Of a stretch of DNA of 64,000 nucleotides, positions 17,923 to 27,853 are shown piece by piece. The notes under the pieces are model-generated. The model made no database searches and was not told the origin of the DNA. It saw nothing but the letters and a program-made list of their open reading frames with translations. Location: contig NZ_CVTB01000302.1 of the NCBI RefSeq assembly GCF_001050015.1, forward strand, positions 1 to 64,000. The letters run 5' to 3'. The first letter of the stretch is position 1; every line of letters starts with the position of its first letter. This stretch comes from Mycolicibacterium malmesburyense (GTDB lineage Bacteria; Actinomycetota; Actinomycetes; Mycobacteriales; Mycobacteriaceae). A program made the translations under genes and the position numbers.

Positions 17923-18768
17923 TCAGGGCTTCAGCAGCGCGACGACCTTGTTCTCGAGGTCCACCGGGTCGTCGGCGAACGGGTCCACGTTCGGGGCCTT
18001 CGGCAGCGGTAGGTCCGGGTCGGCGAAGTCGCGATAGGCCTTGTCCCCCGTCAGCGTGTGCAGCAGGAACCCGGTGATCAGCGCCCGCACCACCTTCTGG
18101 GTGCTGCGGTCGGCGCCCGGCAGGCCGACGGCGCGCGCTAGGCGACGGCCCTCGATCAACCCGCCCGGCTTGGCCTTGTTCACCGTCCGCAACGTGGCCG
18201 TCTTCCAGACCCGCGCCAGCTCGACCGCGTTCGAGCGCAGTGTCATGGGATCACCCGGGCCGCTGAGGACCAGGCCCGGCACCTCCATCGTCGCCGCCGG
18301 CTCCTCGGCGGGCGGCGAGGTCACTGTGGGGAAGATCGCAACGACGGATTTCGGCTTGACGGGCATGCCTGCCGCGGCGAACACCGCCGCCGACCCGCCG
18401 AACCCGTGCCCAAGGACACCGAGCTTGTGGCGGTGCACGCTGATCTCACCCGGACCCAGGCGGACGCCGGTGATGATGTCGAGCGTTGTGCCCAGGTCAT
18501 AGGCGAAGTTGAGCGCCGAGGGGGCCAATCCGGTTTCGGTCGCCGGCGCCGCCGCGACGATGCCCCATGACGCCAGGTGCTCCAGCGTGCCGTGATAGCG
18601 GTCGGCTCCGGCAAGCCAGTCGTGGCCGAACGCGACGCCGGGCAGGTTGAACCCGGCTTCGGGGGTGAACACCACACCGGGAAGCCCGGCGAAAGCCAGG
18701 TCACCTCGTAAAACGCGGTGCGGGCCGCGCCGGGTCAAGGCCTTGAAGAGCTTCTTCGTGCTGGCCAC
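17923..18768 (-). CDS. Alpha/beta-hydrolase, dienelactone-hydrolase-like, Rv3438 orthologue
   Basis: 281-residue protein divergent from glmS, as Rv3438 is in M. tuberculosis. It has an alpha/beta-hydrolase layout (GVVFTPEAGFNLPGVAFGHDW, then a WGIVAAAPATETG strand). The nucleophile elbow reads GHGFGG (LGVLGHGFGGSAAV), so the usual Ser is replaced by Phe or the elbow is degenerate; classical hydrolase activity is therefore doubtful. The GTG at 18768 gives a length matching the M. tuberculosis protein (about 280); a GTG six codons upstream is possible. Function unknown; conservation beside glmS suggests a cell-envelope link but nothing proves it. Confidence 0.75.
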   Translation of the reverse strand: MASTKKLFKALTRRGPHRVLRGDLAFAGLPGVVFTPEAGFNLPGVAFGHDWLAGADRYHGTLEHLASWGIVAAAPATETGLAPSALNFAYDLGTTLDIITGVRLGPGEISVHRHKLGVLGHGFGGSAAVFAAAGMPVKPKSVVAIFPTVTSPPAEEPAATMEVPGLVLSGPGDPMTLRSNAVELARVWKTATLRTVNKAKPGGLIEGRRLARAVGLPGADRSTQKVVRALITGFLLHTLTGDKAYRDFADPDLPLPKAPNVDPFADDPVDLENKVVALLKP

Positions 18769-18823
18769 CAGACGACGGTAGCCCACAGGGTTTCGGGGCG
18801 CTCTTGCACTACCCTGAATGCCT

Positions 18824-20692
18824 ATGTGCGGAATCGTCGGCTATGTCGGGCAGCGTCCTGCCTGCGACATCGTCGTCGACGCGCTGCGCCGGATGGAGTA
18901 CCGCGGCTACGACTCGTCGGGCGTGGCCCTGCTCAACGGCCACGGCGGGCTCACCGTGCGCCGCCGGGCGGGCCGCCTGGCCAACCTCGAGGCCGCGCTG
19001 ACCGAGACGGACGCGTCAAGCCTCGTAGGCAGCACCGGCCTGGGCCACACTCGCTGGGCCACCCATGGCCGGCCCACCGACCGCAACGCCCACCCGCACC
19101 GCGACGCCGCGGGCAAGATCGCGGTCGTCCACAACGGGATCATCGAGAACTACGCCGCGCTGCGGGCCGAACTCGAGAAGACCGGTGTGGAGTTCGCCAG
19201 CGACACCGACACCGAGGTCGCGGTTCACCTGGTCGCCTGGCAGTTCCACCACGGCCCCACCGCCGGAGACTTTCCCGCGTCGGTGCTCGCAGTGCTGCGG
19301 CGGCTCGAGGGTCACTTCACGCTGGTGTTCGCCAACGCCGACGACCCCGGCACGATCGTCGCGGCCCGCCGGTCTACACCGCTGGTGCTCGGCGTCGGCG
19401 ACGGTGAGATGTTCGTCGGCTCCGACGTCGCGGCGTTCATCGAGCACACCCGCGACGCGGTGGAGCTCGGTCAGGATCAGGCGGTCGTGGTGACCGCCGA
19501 CGGGTACCGGATCACCGACTTCGACGGCGTTGACAACACCGCGAGTGCGCGGTCGTTCCACATCGACTGGGACATATCGGCCGCCGAGAAGGGCGGCTAC
19601 GAGTACTTCATGCTCAAGGAGATCGCCGAGCAACCCGCCGCGGTCTCCGACACGCTGCTGGGCCACTTCGCCGACAACCGCATCGTGCTCGACGAGCAGC
19701 GGCTGTCGGATCAGGAGCTGCGCGAGGTCGACAAGGTCTTCGTGGTGGCCTGCGGCACCGCGTATCACTCAGGCCTGCTGGCCAAGTATGCGATCGAGCA
19801 CTGGACGCGGCTGCCGGTCGAGGCGGAGCTCGCCAGCGAATTCCGTTACCGCGACCCGGTTCTGGACAGCCACACCCTCGTGGTGGCGATCTCGCAGTCC
19901 GGTGAGACCGCCGACACCCTGGAGGCGGTGCGCCACGCCAAGGAGCAGAAGGCCAAGGTGCTGGCCATCTGCAACACCAACGGCAGCCAGATCCCGCGCG
20001 AATGCGATGCGGTGCTCTACACCCGCGCCGGACCCGAGATCGGGGTGGCGTCGACCAAGACGTTCCTCGCGCAGGTCGCGGCGAATTACCTTGTCGGGCT
20101 TGCCCTGGCGCAGGCGCGCGGCACGAAGTACCCCGACGAGGTCGAGCGCGAGTACCGCGAGCTGGAGGCCATGCCCGACCTGGTTGCCCGCGTGCTGGAG
20201 ACCGTCGAACCGGTCAAGGCGTTGGCGCACCGCTTCGCCCGGTCGCAGACCGTGTTGTTCCTCGGCAGGCACGTCGGATATCCGGTCGCACTCGAAGGCG
20301 CGCTCAAGCTCAAGGAGCTGGCGTACATGCACGCCGAGGGGTTTGCGGCCGGTGAACTCAAACACGGTCCGATCGCGCTGATCGAGGACGACCTACCGGT
20401 CATCGTGGTGATGCCGTCACCGAAGAACGCCCCGATGCTGCACGCCAAGCTGCTGTCGAACATCCGCGAGATCCAGGCCCGCGGTGCGGTCACCATCGTG
20501 ATCGCCGAGGAGGGCGACGACACCGTCCGCCCGTACGCCGACCACTTGATCGAGATTCCGTCGGTGTCAACGCTTTTACAGCCGCTGCTGTCGACGATCC
20601 CGCTGCAGGTGTTCGCGGCGGGTGTGGCGCAGGCTCGCGGTTACGACGTGGACAAGCCCCGCAACCTGGCCAAGTCGGTCACCGTCGAGTAG
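18824..20692 (+). CDS. glmS: Glutamine-fructose-6-phosphate aminotransferase (isomerizing)
   Basis: Makes glucosamine-6-phosphate from fructose-6-phosphate and glutamine, the first committed step to UDP-GlcNAc and peptidoglycan. The 622-residue product has the N-terminal glutaminase domain (Cys1 exposed after Met removal: MCGIVGYVG), two SIS isomerase domains (SQSGETADTLEA, then the second near residue 460) and the C-terminal KSVTVE. The ATG at 18824 is chosen over the ATG two codons earlier because the catalytic Cys must become the N-terminus. TACCCT at 18810-18815 is a candidate -10 for a nearly leaderless transcript. No glmS ribozyme is present, as expected for actinobacteria. Confidence 0.97.
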   Translation: MCGIVGYVGQRPACDIVVDALRRMEYRGYDSSGVALLNGHGGLTVRRRAGRLANLEAALTETDASSLVGSTGLGHTRWATHGRPTDRNAHPHRDAAGKIAVVHNGIIENYAALRAELEKTGVEFASDTDTEVAVHLVAWQFHHGPTAGDFPASVLAVLRRLEGHFTLVFANADDPGTIVAARRSTPLVLGVGDGEMFVGSDVAAFIEHTRDAVELGQDQAVVVTADGYRITDFDGVDNTASARSFHIDWDISAAEKGGYEYFMLKEIAEQPAAVSDTLLGHFADNRIVLDEQRLSDQELREVDKVFVVACGTAYHSGLLAKYAIEHWTRLPVEAELASEFRYRDPVLDSHTLVVAISQSGETADTLEAVRHAKEQKAKVLAICNTNGSQIPRECDAVLYTRAGPEIGVASTKTFLAQVAANYLVGLALAQARGTKYPDEVEREYRELEAMPDLVARVLETVEPVKALAHRFARSQTVLFLGRHVGYPVALEGALKLKELAYMHAEGFAAGELKHGPIALIEDDLPVIVVMPSPKNAPMLHAKLLSNIREIQARGAVTIVIAEEGDDTVRPYADHLIEIPSVSTLLQPLLSTIPLQVFAAGVAQARGYDVDKPRNLAKSVTVE

Positions 20693-21585
20693 TGCCGGAC
20701 CGGGTCGGGGACTTCAAGGACGAACGGGCGCGCGCCCACTACCTCGACGTCTACGGCGCCGCGCTGGCCGAACTGCCCACGGTCGCTGAATCCCTCGATG
20801 TGGCAACATCCTTCGGAACAGTGCGGGCATACCGGTTCGAAGGGCCGTCCGACCTGACCCCGGTGATACTGCTGCCCGGACGCAATGCGTCCACCCCGAT
20901 GTGGCGGGGCAACCTCCCGCATCTGGTGGGCCGCCGGCCGATGATCGGAATCGACCTGCTCGGCGAGGCGGGATTGTCGGTGCAGGAGAAGCCGATCAGC
21001 GGCCCCGACGACGAGGCGCAGTGGCTCGACGAGGCCGTCGCTGCGCTGGGGCTAGACCGGATTCACCTGATGGGCGTGTCGATCGGCGGCTGGACGGCGA
21101 CCAACTACGCCGCCCGCCGTCCCGGTCGGGCGGCCTCGTTGGTGCTGCTCGACCCCGTGTTCACGTTCGCACCGATCTCGGTCAAGGCGGTGCTGGCGTC
21201 ACCGGCGTTGTTCGTCCCCGGGGTCCCGGAGCGGCTGCGGCGACGCGTACTCCGATGGATCTCGGGCGGCGCCGACGTCGACCACGCGGCAACCGAGGCG
21301 GCATTGATCGCTTCGGCCTCAACCGATTACACCTTGCGCAAGGCGATGCCGAAGATGATCACCGACGAACTGCTGCGCTCGCTGGACATCCCGGTGCTGG
21401 CCCTGATCGCGGGCCGCAGCGTGATGCACGACGCCGGCAAGGCCGCTGAGCGGGCGCGACGCCTGCTGGCACGGGGTCGCGTCGAAGTGTGGCCCGAGGC
21501 CTCGCACGCGATCAACGGTGAGTACGCGACCGAGATCGCCGAACGGGCAGCGGATTTCTGGGCGGACGCAGACAGCCGAAACTGA
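20692..21585 (+). CDS. Alpha/beta-fold hydrolase
   Basis: 297-residue hydrolase with oxyanion-region PVILLPGRNAST, nucleophile elbow GVSIGGW, acid region ALIAGRS and a late His in EASHAINGEYA, i.e. a complete Ser-Asp-His arrangement. The GTG start shares one base with the glmS stop (TAGTG), so it is co-transcribed and probably translationally coupled. Substrate unknown; the family includes esterases and carboxylesterase-like proteins. Confidence 0.85.
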   Translation: MPDRVGDFKDERARAHYLDVYGAALAELPTVAESLDVATSFGTVRAYRFEGPSDLTPVILLPGRNASTPMWRGNLPHLVGRRPMIGIDLLGEAGLSVQEKPISGPDDEAQWLDEAVAALGLDRIHLMGVSIGGWTATNYAARRPGRAASLVLLDPVFTFAPISVKAVLASPALFVPGVPERLRRRVLRWISGGADVDHAATEAALIASASTDYTLRKAMPKMITDELLRSLDIPVLALIAGRSVMHDAGKAAERARRLLARGRVEVWPEASHAINGEYATEIAERAADFWADADSRN

Positions 21586-21621
21586 GCCTCACTGGGCGGT
21601 TTGCTACTAACGTGGGCAGCG

Positions 21622-23043
21622 ATGCGGCACTACTACACCGCGGACCAGATCCGTGAGGCTGAAGCGCCGCTGTTGGCGTCCCTGCCCGACGGTGCCCTGA
21701 TGCGCCGCGCCGCCAACGGCCTCGCCCTCGCGATCGCCCGGGAGCTGATGCTTCGCACCGGCGGGATCTCGGGTCGCCGGGTCTGCGCCGTGGTCGGGTC
21801 CGGCGACAACGGCGGCGACGCGCTGTGGGCGGCGACCTTTCTGCGCCGCCGCGGCGCCGGGGCCGCGGCCGTCCTGCTCAACCCCGACCGTGCCCACCGC
21901 AAGGCGCTCGCGGCGTTCACCGCCGCCGGCGGTCACGTCGTCGAATCGGTCCCGGCGGGCACCGATCTCGTCATCGACGGCGTGGTCGGGATCTCGGGAT
22001 CCGGGCCGTTGCGGCCGAACGCCGCCGAGGTGTTCGCGGCCGTCGACGAGACGGGCCTGCCGGTCGTCGCCGTCGACGTTCCCAGCGGTGTCGACGTGCA
22101 GACCGGCGCCACCGACGGGCCGAATGTGCGGGCCGCATTGACCGTCACGTTCGGCGGCCTCAAACCCGTTCACGCGCTGGGGGATTGCGGTCACGTCGAA
22201 CTGGTCGACATCGGGCTGGACCTGCCGACATCGGACATGATGTCGTTCGAGGCCGCCGATGCGGCCGCGCGGTGGCCGGTGCCCGGCGCGAAGGACGACA
22301 AGTACACCCAGGGCGTCACCGGGGTCCTCGCGGGGTCGGCCACCTACCCCGGTGCCGCGGTGCTGTGCACCGGGGCGGCGGTCGCGGCGACGTCGGGCAT
22401 GGTCCGATACGCGGGAACCGCTGGACAGCAGGTGCTTTCGCATTGGCCGGAAGTGATCGCGGCGCCGAGCGCGAGCGCGTCGGGACGGGTGCAGGCGTGG
22501 GCCGTGGGACCCGGCCTGGGTACCGACGACGGGGGTGCGGCGGCGCTGTGGTTCGCTCTGGACAGCGGCCTACCGGTGGTGGTCGACGCCGACGCCTTGA
22601 CGATCCTGGCCGCCCATCCCGACCTGGTCGACGGTCGTGACGCCCCGACGGTGCTGACGCCGCACGCAGGAGAATTCGCACGCCTGGCCGGTTCGCCACC
22701 GGGCGACGATCGCGTGGCGGCCGCCCGCAGGCTGGCCGACCGCCTCGGCGTCACCGTGCTGCTGAAGGGCAATATCACCATCGTCGCCGAACCCGGCGGA
22801 CCCGTGTACCTCAACCCCGCGGGCCAATCATGGGCCGCCACAGCGGGATCCGGCGATGTGCTGACGGGGATCATCGGTGCGTTGCTGGCCGCGGGCCTGC
22901 CCGCCGGCGAGGCGGCCGCAGCGGCGGCGTTCGTCCACGCCCGGGCCGCGAACCTGTCCGCGTCCGATCCGGGACCGCGTCCCGCACCGACCTCGGCGTC
23001 CCGCATCCTCGCGCACGTCCGAACCGCTATCGCCAGTTTGTAA
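21622..23043 (+). CDS. nnr: Bifunctional NAD(P)HX epimerase/dehydratase
   Basis: Repairs hydrated NAD(P)H. The 473-residue product fuses the YjeF_N epimerase domain (MRHYYTADQIREAEA, then VVGSGDNGGDALWAA and DVPSGVDVQTG) to the ATP/ADP-dependent dehydratase domain (from about residue 220: KYTQGVTGVLAGSATYPGAA, VVDADAL, LTPHAGEFARL, and TAGSGDVLTGIIGALLA). The ATG at 21622 gives exactly the length of the M. tuberculosis protein. TAACGT at 21608-21613 is a plausible -10 for a leaderless message. gadB follows 14 bases after the stop. Confidence 0.95.
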   Translation: MRHYYTADQIREAEAPLLASLPDGALMRRAANGLALAIARELMLRTGGISGRRVCAVVGSGDNGGDALWAATFLRRRGAGAAAVLLNPDRAHRKALAAFTAAGGHVVESVPAGTDLVIDGVVGISGSGPLRPNAAEVFAAVDETGLPVVAVDVPSGVDVQTGATDGPNVRAALTVTFGGLKPVHALGDCGHVELVDIGLDLPTSDMMSFEAADAAARWPVPGAKDDKYTQGVTGVLAGSATYPGAAVLCTGAAVAATSGMVRYAGTAGQQVLSHWPEVIAAPSASASGRVQAWAVGPGLGTDDGGAAALWFALDSGLPVVVDADALTILAAHPDLVDGRDAPTVLTPHAGEFARLAGSPPGDDRVAAARRLADRLGVTVLLKGNITIVAEPGGPVYLNPAGQSWAATAGSGDVLTGIIGALLAAGLPAGEAAAAAAFVHARAANLSASDPGPRPAPTSASRILAHVRTAIASL

Positions 23044-23057
23044 CGAGAGGAATCGTC

Positions 23058-24440
23058 ATGTCGCCCATGCGCAGTCACGCGCCGCAGGTTGCCCCCGCCT
23101 ACACCGGACGGTTGGCGATGGCGCCGGTGCCGTCGCTGCGGTTGCCCGACGACGCGATGGATCCCGACGCGGCGTACCGGTTCATTCACGACGAGCTGAT
23201 GCTCGACGGCAGTTCGCGGCTGAACCTGGCCACGTTCGTCACCACCTGGATGGATCCGCAGGCCGAACGGCTGATGGCCGAGACGTTCGACAAGAACATG
23301 ATCGACAAGGATGAATATCCCGCAACGGCCGCGATCGAGCAGCGTTGTGTGTGCATGGTGGCCGACCTCTTCCACGCCGAAGGGCTGCGCGACGACGACC
23401 CCTCGAGCGCCATCGGCGTCTCGACGATCGGTTCGAGTGAGGCGGTGATGCTCGCCGGGCTCGCGATGAAGTGGCGGTGGCGCGACCGCGTCGGCGAGAA
23501 GTGGAAGGGTCGCACGCCCAACCTGGTGATGGGCGCGAACGTCCAGGTGGTCTGGGAGAAGTTCTGTCGCTACTTCGACGTCGAGGCGCGATACCTGCCG
23601 ATGGCAGAGGGGCGCTACGTGATCACCCCCGAACAGGTGCTCGAGAACATCGACGAGGACACCATCGGCGTGGTGGCGATCCTCGGCACCACCTACACCG
23701 GCGAGCTGGAACCCATCGGCGAGATTTGCGCGGCGCTGGACAAGCTGGCGGCCGACGGGGGACTGGACATCCCCGTGCACGTCGACGCGGCCAGCGGCGG
23801 CTTCGTGGTGCCGTTTCTGCACCCGGACCTGGAGTGGGACTTCCGGCTCCCGCGGGTGGTGTCCATCAACGTCAGCGGCCACAAGTACGGCCTGACCTAT
23901 CCCGGTATCGGCTTCGTGGTGTGGCGTAGCGCCGAATACCTGCCCGAGGGCCTGGTCTTCCACGTCAACTACCTCGGCGGCGACATGCCGACCTTCACGT
24001 TGAACTTCTCCCGGCCCGGCAATCAGGTCGTCGGGCAGTACTACAACTTCCTGAGGCTGGGCCGTGCGGGCTATTCGCAAGTGATGCAGTGCCTTTCGCA
24101 GACCGCCCGGTGGCTCGGCGACCAGCTGCGCGAAAGCGAGCACTTCGAGGTCGTCGCCGACGGGTCGGCGATCCCGGTGGTCAGCTTCAAGCTGGCCGGC
24201 GACTTCGGCTACACGGAGTTCGACGTCTCGCAGGGCCTGCGCGCCTTCGGCTGGCAGGTGCCCGCGTACACGATGCCGGAGGACGCCACCGACGTCACGA
24301 TGCTGCGCATCGTCGTGCGCGAGGGATTCTCCGCGGACCTGGCCCGGGCGCTGCACGACGACATGGTCACCGTTCTCTCCCACCTCGACGAGCTCAAGCC
24401 GCGGGGGCACTTCAACCACGAGCAGCCCTTCGCCCACTAG
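23058..24440 (+). CDS. gadB: Glutamate decarboxylase, PLP-dependent
   Basis: Decarboxylates glutamate to GABA, consuming a proton and supporting acid resistance or the GABA shunt. The 460-residue product is of normal family length and has the PLP lysine in VSGHKYGL (Lys276), the cofactor region DAASGGFVVPF and the N-terminal FVTTWMDPQAERLM. A GAGAGG ribosome site lies 7 bases before the ATG. It follows nnr closely, the same order as in M. tuberculosis. Confidence 0.95.
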   Translation: MSPMRSHAPQVAPAYTGRLAMAPVPSLRLPDDAMDPDAAYRFIHDELMLDGSSRLNLATFVTTWMDPQAERLMAETFDKNMIDKDEYPATAAIEQRCVCMVADLFHAEGLRDDDPSSAIGVSTIGSSEAVMLAGLAMKWRWRDRVGEKWKGRTPNLVMGANVQVVWEKFCRYFDVEARYLPMAEGRYVITPEQVLENIDEDTIGVVAILGTTYTGELEPIGEICAALDKLAADGGLDIPVHVDAASGGFVVPFLHPDLEWDFRLPRVVSINVSGHKYGLTYPGIGFVVWRSAEYLPEGLVFHVNYLGGDMPTFTLNFSRPGNQVVGQYYNFLRLGRAGYSQVMQCLSQTARWLGDQLRESEHFEVVADGSAIPVVSFKLAGDFGYTEFDVSQGLRAFGWQVPAYTMPEDATDVTMLRIVVREGFSADLARALHDDMVTVLSHLDELKPRGHFNHEQPFAH

Positions 24441-24491
24441 CGTCGGGCCGCGGGTTGTCCGTCTGGGACAATCGGCCGTGGTGAGACGACA

Positions 24492-25658
24492 ATGCACACG
24501 ACCGAGCTGACGACGCCGACCGCGGTCGCGGCCCCCCAGGCGGTGGTCGACCTCGACGCGATCGCCCACAACGTGCGTTTACTGCGCGAGCTCGCGGGCG
24601 CCGCGCAGGTCATGGCGGTCGTCAAGGCCGACGGCTACGGGCACGGCGCCACCCAGGTCAGCCGGGTTGCGCTGGCCGCGGGCGCCACCGAACTCGGCGT
24701 TGCGACCGTCGGCGAGGCGTTGGCGCTGCGTCACGACGGCATCACCGCCCCGGTGCTCGCATGGTTGCATCCACCGGGCACCGACTTCGCGCCCGCCGTG
24801 GCCGCCGACGTACAGATCGCGGTGTCGTCGGTGCGCCAGCTCGGCGACCTGCTCGACGCCGTCACCCGCACCGGGCGCACCGCGTCGGTCACCGTCAAGG
24901 CCGACACCGGGCTGAACCGCAACGGCGTGGGGTCGGCCGACTTCCCGGCCATGGTCAGCGCGCTCGAGCGAGCCCAGGGCGACGGGGCGATCAGCGTCCG
25001 CGGGCTGATGTCGCACCTCGTGCACGGCGACGACCCCGACAATCCGCTCAACGGCCTGCAGGCGCAGCGGCTCACCGAGATGTGCACGTACGCGGCCGAA
25101 CACGGCGTGCGGTTAGAGGTCGTCCACCTGAGCAACAGCCCGGCGGCCATGACGCGGCCCGACCTGGGCTTCGACCTCGTGCGTGCGGGGATCGCAGTCT
25201 ACGGCCAGACACCGATACCCGAGCGCGGGAACATGGGGCTGCGCCCGGCGATGACGGTGAAATGCCCGGTGGCGCTGGTGCGGTCGCTACGGGCGGGCGA
25301 CGGGGTGTCCTACGGCCACAGCTGGATCGCCGAGCGCGACACCACCGTCGCGCTGCTGCCGGTCGGTTACGCCGACGGGGTGTTCCGCCCGCTGAGCAAC
25401 CGCATCGACGTTCTGATCAACGGTCGGCGATGCCGCAACGTCGGCCGCATCTGCATGGACCAGTTCGTCGTGGACCTCGGACCGGGCGGCGGGGCCGCGG
25501 AAGGCGACGACGCGATCCTGTTCGGGCCCGGCGACCACGGCGAACCGACGGCGCAGGAATGGGCCGATCTGCTCGGCACCATCAACTACGAAGTGGTGAC
25601 CAGCCCGCGTGGCCGCTTCGTGCGCACCTACACCGGCTCGATGGGCGAGACACGTTGA
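24492..25658 (+). CDS. alr: Alanine racemase, PLP-dependent
   Basis: Converts L-alanine to D-alanine for peptidoglycan; target of D-cycloserine. The 388-residue product has PLP Lys45 in [12 protein letters not shown] and catalytic Tyr274 in VSYGHSW, with the family signatures NRNGVGS and CMDQFVVD. It begins a run of six overlapping genes ending in tsaD. A small inverted repeat (TTGTCC 24455-24460, GGACAA 24466-24471) lies just upstream and might be an operator. The last bases overlap the next gene. Confidence 0.96.
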   Translation: MHTTELTTPTAVAAPQAVVDLDAIAHNVRLLRELAGAAQVMAVVKADGYGHGATQVSRVALAAGATELGVATVGEALALRHDGITAPVLAWLHPPGTDFAPAVAADVQIAVSSVRQLGDLLDAVTRTGRTASVTVKADTGLNRNGVGSADFPAMVSALERAQGDGAISVRGLMSHLVHGDDPDNPLNGLQAQRLTEMCTYAAEHGVRLEVVHLSNSPAAMTRPDLGFDLVRAGIAVYGQTPIPERGNMGLRPAMTVKCPVALVRSLRAGDGVSYGHSWIAERDTTVALLPVGYADGVFRPLSNRIDVLINGRRCRNVGRICMDQFVVDLGPGGGAAEGDDAILFGPGDHGEPTAQEWADLLGTINYEVVTSPRGRFVRTYTGSMGETR

Positions 25659-26779
25659 CCGACGCCGGAATTCCGATGCCGCGGGGCCGCCGCAACCCGA
25701 CCGGGCGATGGCTCGCGGGTGCGGCCGGTCTGACGGCGGTCGGCAGCGCGGCGGGGCTGTCGGCGGCACGCTCGCTGCGGCGCCGACTCGACACCGTCGA
25801 CCACCACAAGGACGAGGACTTCGAGCTGCTCGATGCCGACCGGAGCTCCGTGATCACCACTCCCGACGGCGTGTCGTTGGCCGTTCGGGAGGTCGGGCCG
25901 GAGGACGCGCCGCTGACCGTGGTGTTCGCCCACGGCTTCTGTCTGCGCATGGGCGCCTTTTACTTTCAGCGCGTCCGGCTCACCGAACAGTGGGGTCCGC
26001 AGGTCCGCATGGTGTTCTACGACCAGCGCGGCCACGGTCAGTCGGACGAGGCGCCTCCGGAGACCTACACGGTGACGCAGCTCGGGCAGGACTTGGAAGC
26101 CGTGCTCGCGGTGGTGGCTCCGCGCGGTCCGGTGGTCCTGGTCGGTCACTCGATGGGCGGGATGACGGTGCTCTCGCACGCCCGGCAGTACCCGCAGCGC
26201 TATCCGAAGCGGATAGTCGGCGCGGCGATCATCTCTTCAGCCGCCGAAGGGGTTTCGCGTTCGCCGTTGGGCGAGATCCTCAAGAACCCGGCGCTGGAGG
26301 CGGCTCGCTTCGCCGTGCGGTACGCACCGAAGATGGTGCACCGCACCCGCGGCGCGGCGAAGACGGTGATCGCGCCGGTCCTGCGCGCGGCGTCCTACGG
26401 CGACGAACGGATCAGCCCGAGCGTCGTGGCGTTCTCGGAACGGATGATGCACGGCACGCCGATCGCGACGCTCGTCGAGTTCCTGCACGCGCTCGAGGTG
26501 CACAACGAGATCGACGGGCTGACGACGCTGGCGAAGATCCCGACGCTGATCGCGTGCGGCGACCGCGACCTGTTGACCCCGATGGAGTATTCGCAAGCCA
26601 TGGCCGCCCTGCTGCCCAAGGCGCAGCTGGTGATCGTCGGCGGCGCAGGCCATCTCGTGCAGCTCGAACAACCCGAGGCGATCAACGAGGCGCTGGTCCG
26701 GCTGGTCGAACGCGCGACACCGTCGAAGCTCGTGGCGTTGACCAGGCGGGTGCGTGAAAAGGTTCGCAACGATGGGTGA
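25655..26779 (+). CDS. Membrane-proximal alpha/beta-hydrolase in the alr-tsa operon
   Basis: 374-residue protein with a hydrophobic N-terminal helix ([20 protein letters not shown], near residues 18-37) then an alpha/beta-hydrolase domain: oxyanion [11 protein letters not shown], nucleophile elbow GHSMGGM, acid in [12 protein letters not shown] and His in [12 protein letters not shown]. It probably acts at the inner membrane on a lipid or ester. The TTG at 25655 overlaps the alr stop (TTGA); an ATG seven codons later (25676) is the alternative. The M. tuberculosis order, as remembered, has tsaE right after alr, so this gene is an addition here or a loss there. Confidence 0.82.
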   Translation: MTDAGIPMPRGRRNPTGRWLAGAAGLTAVGSAAGLSAARSLRRRLDTVDHHKDEDFELLDADRSSVITTPDGVSLAVREVGPEDAPLTVVFAHGFCLRMGAFYFQRVRLTEQWGPQVRMVFYDQRGHGQSDEAPPETYTVTQLGQDLEAVLAVVAPRGPVVLVGHSMGGMTVLSHARQYPQRYPKRIVGAAIISSAAEGVSRSPLGEILKNPALEAARFAVRYAPKMVHRTRGAAKTVIAPVLRAASYGDERISPSVVAFSERMMHGTPIATLVEFLHALEVHNEIDGLTTLAKIPTLIACGDRDLLTPMEYSQAMAALLPKAQLVIVGGAGHLVQLEQPEAINEALVRLVERATPSKLVALTRRVREKVRNDG

Positions 26780-27239
26780 GCGCGGCGGGGGCACCGCCGA
26801 ATTGCCGACCGCGGAGGACACCATCGCCCTCGGCGCCGAACTCGGCGAGCAGCTGCGCGCGGGTGACGTCGTCGTCCTCTCCGGGCCGCTCGGCGCGGGA
26901 AAAACGGTGCTCGCCAAAGGGATTGCTCAGGCGATGGACGTCGAGGGGCCGGTGATCTCGCCGACATTCGTACTGGCCCGCGTACACCGGGCCCGCCGCC
27001 CGGGCGCGCCGGCCATGATCCACGTCGACATGTACCGCCTGCTCGACCACCCGTCGGTCGACCTGCTCGCCGAACTCGACTCGCTGGACCTCGACACCGA
27101 TCTCGACGACGCCGTCGTGGTCGTCGAATGGGGCGAGGGGCTCGCCGAACGGCTCTCCGACAGCCACCTCGACGTCCGGCTCGAGCGCGCCCGCGACACC
27201 GAGGTGCGCACCGCGGTGTGGGAGTGGAGCAAGGCGTGA
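26772..27239 (+). CDS. tsaE: tRNA threonylcarbamoyladenosine biosynthesis ATPase TsaE
   Basis: P-loop ATPase that regenerates the TsaB-TsaD complex in t6A37 tRNA modification. The 155-residue product has the P-loop SGPLGAGKTVLAKG, the SPTFVL switch and the family motif VVVEWGEGL. The ATG at 26772 overlaps the previous stop by 8 bases, with AAAAGG upstream; a GTG six codons earlier is possible. It is followed by tsaB, rimI and tsaD with stop/start overlaps, so dosage is probably matched. Confidence 0.94.
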   Translation: MGERGGGTAELPTAEDTIALGAELGEQLRAGDVVVLSGPLGAGKTVLAKGIAQAMDVEGPVISPTFVLARVHRARRPGAPAMIHVDMYRLLDHPSVDLLAELDSLDLDTDLDDAVVVVEWGEGLAERLSDSHLDVRLERARDTEVRTAVWEWSKA

Positions 27240-27853
27240 ACGTTCTGGCCATCGACACCGCGACGCCGGCGGTCACCGCCGGCGTGGTCCGCCTCGAGGA
27301 ATTCGAGGTGCTGTCCGAGCGGGTGACGGTCGACGCGCGGGCGCACGCCGAACAGCTCACGCCGAACGCGGTGCAGGCGCTGGCCGATGCGGGACTCGGC
27401 GTCGACGACCTGGGCGCCGTCGTCGTCGGCTGTGGCCCCGGACCGTTCACCGGGCTGCGGGTCGGGATGGCCACCGCCGCCGCCTACGGCCACGCGCTCG
27501 GGCTCCCGGTTCACGGGGTCTGCAGCCTCGACGCCATCGGGGTGGACACCGTCGGTGACGTGCTGGTGGTGACCGACGCCCGTCGTCGCGAGGTGTACTG
27601 GGCGCGCTACCGCGACGGTGTGCGCATCGACGGACCCGCCGTGTGCGCGCCCGCCGACGTCCCCGCAGGTGCCGAAGCCGTCGCGGGCTCGCCCGAGCAC
27701 GCCGCGCTGTTCGACCTGCCGCGTCAGAAACCGGTGTATCCGACGGTGTCGGGGCTGGTGCGCGCGGTGGCGGACTGGAACGCCGAGCCGGCGGCGCTGG
27801 TGCCGCTGTACCTGCGCCGGCCCGACGCCAAACCCTCGGTGGCCAGGCGATGA
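27236..27853 (+). CDS. tsaB: TsaB, scaffold protein of the t6A complex
   Basis: ASKHA-fold inactive paralogue of TsaD that binds TsaD and TsaE. The 205-residue product starts MNVLAIDTATPAVTAGVV and carries the family segment VVVGCGPGPFTGLRVGMATA and a C-terminal PLYLRRPDAK. The GTG start overlaps the tsaE stop (GTGA). It overlaps rimI by ATGA at its end. Confidence 0.94.
   Translation: MNVLAIDTATPAVTAGVVRLEEFEVLSERVTVDARAHAEQLTPNAVQALADAGLGVDDLGAVVVGCGPGPFTGLRVGMATAAAYGHALGLPVHGVCSLDAIGVDTVGDVLVVTDARRREVYWARYRDGVRIDGPAVCAPADVPAGAEAVAGSPEHAALFDLPRQKPVYPTVSGLVRAVADWNAEPAALVPLYLRRPDAKPSVARR

Noticed and set aside
18769..18823. Possible glmS ribozyme or riboswitch upstream of glmS
   Set aside because: Only about 55 bases separate the divergent genes and the glmS message appears almost leaderless, leaving no room for such an element.
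22344..24569. 741-codon open frame antisense to nnr and gadB
   Set aside because: Long antisense frames are expected in high-GC DNA; composition is Val/Arg/His-rich with no domain, and nnr and gadB on the other strand are certain.
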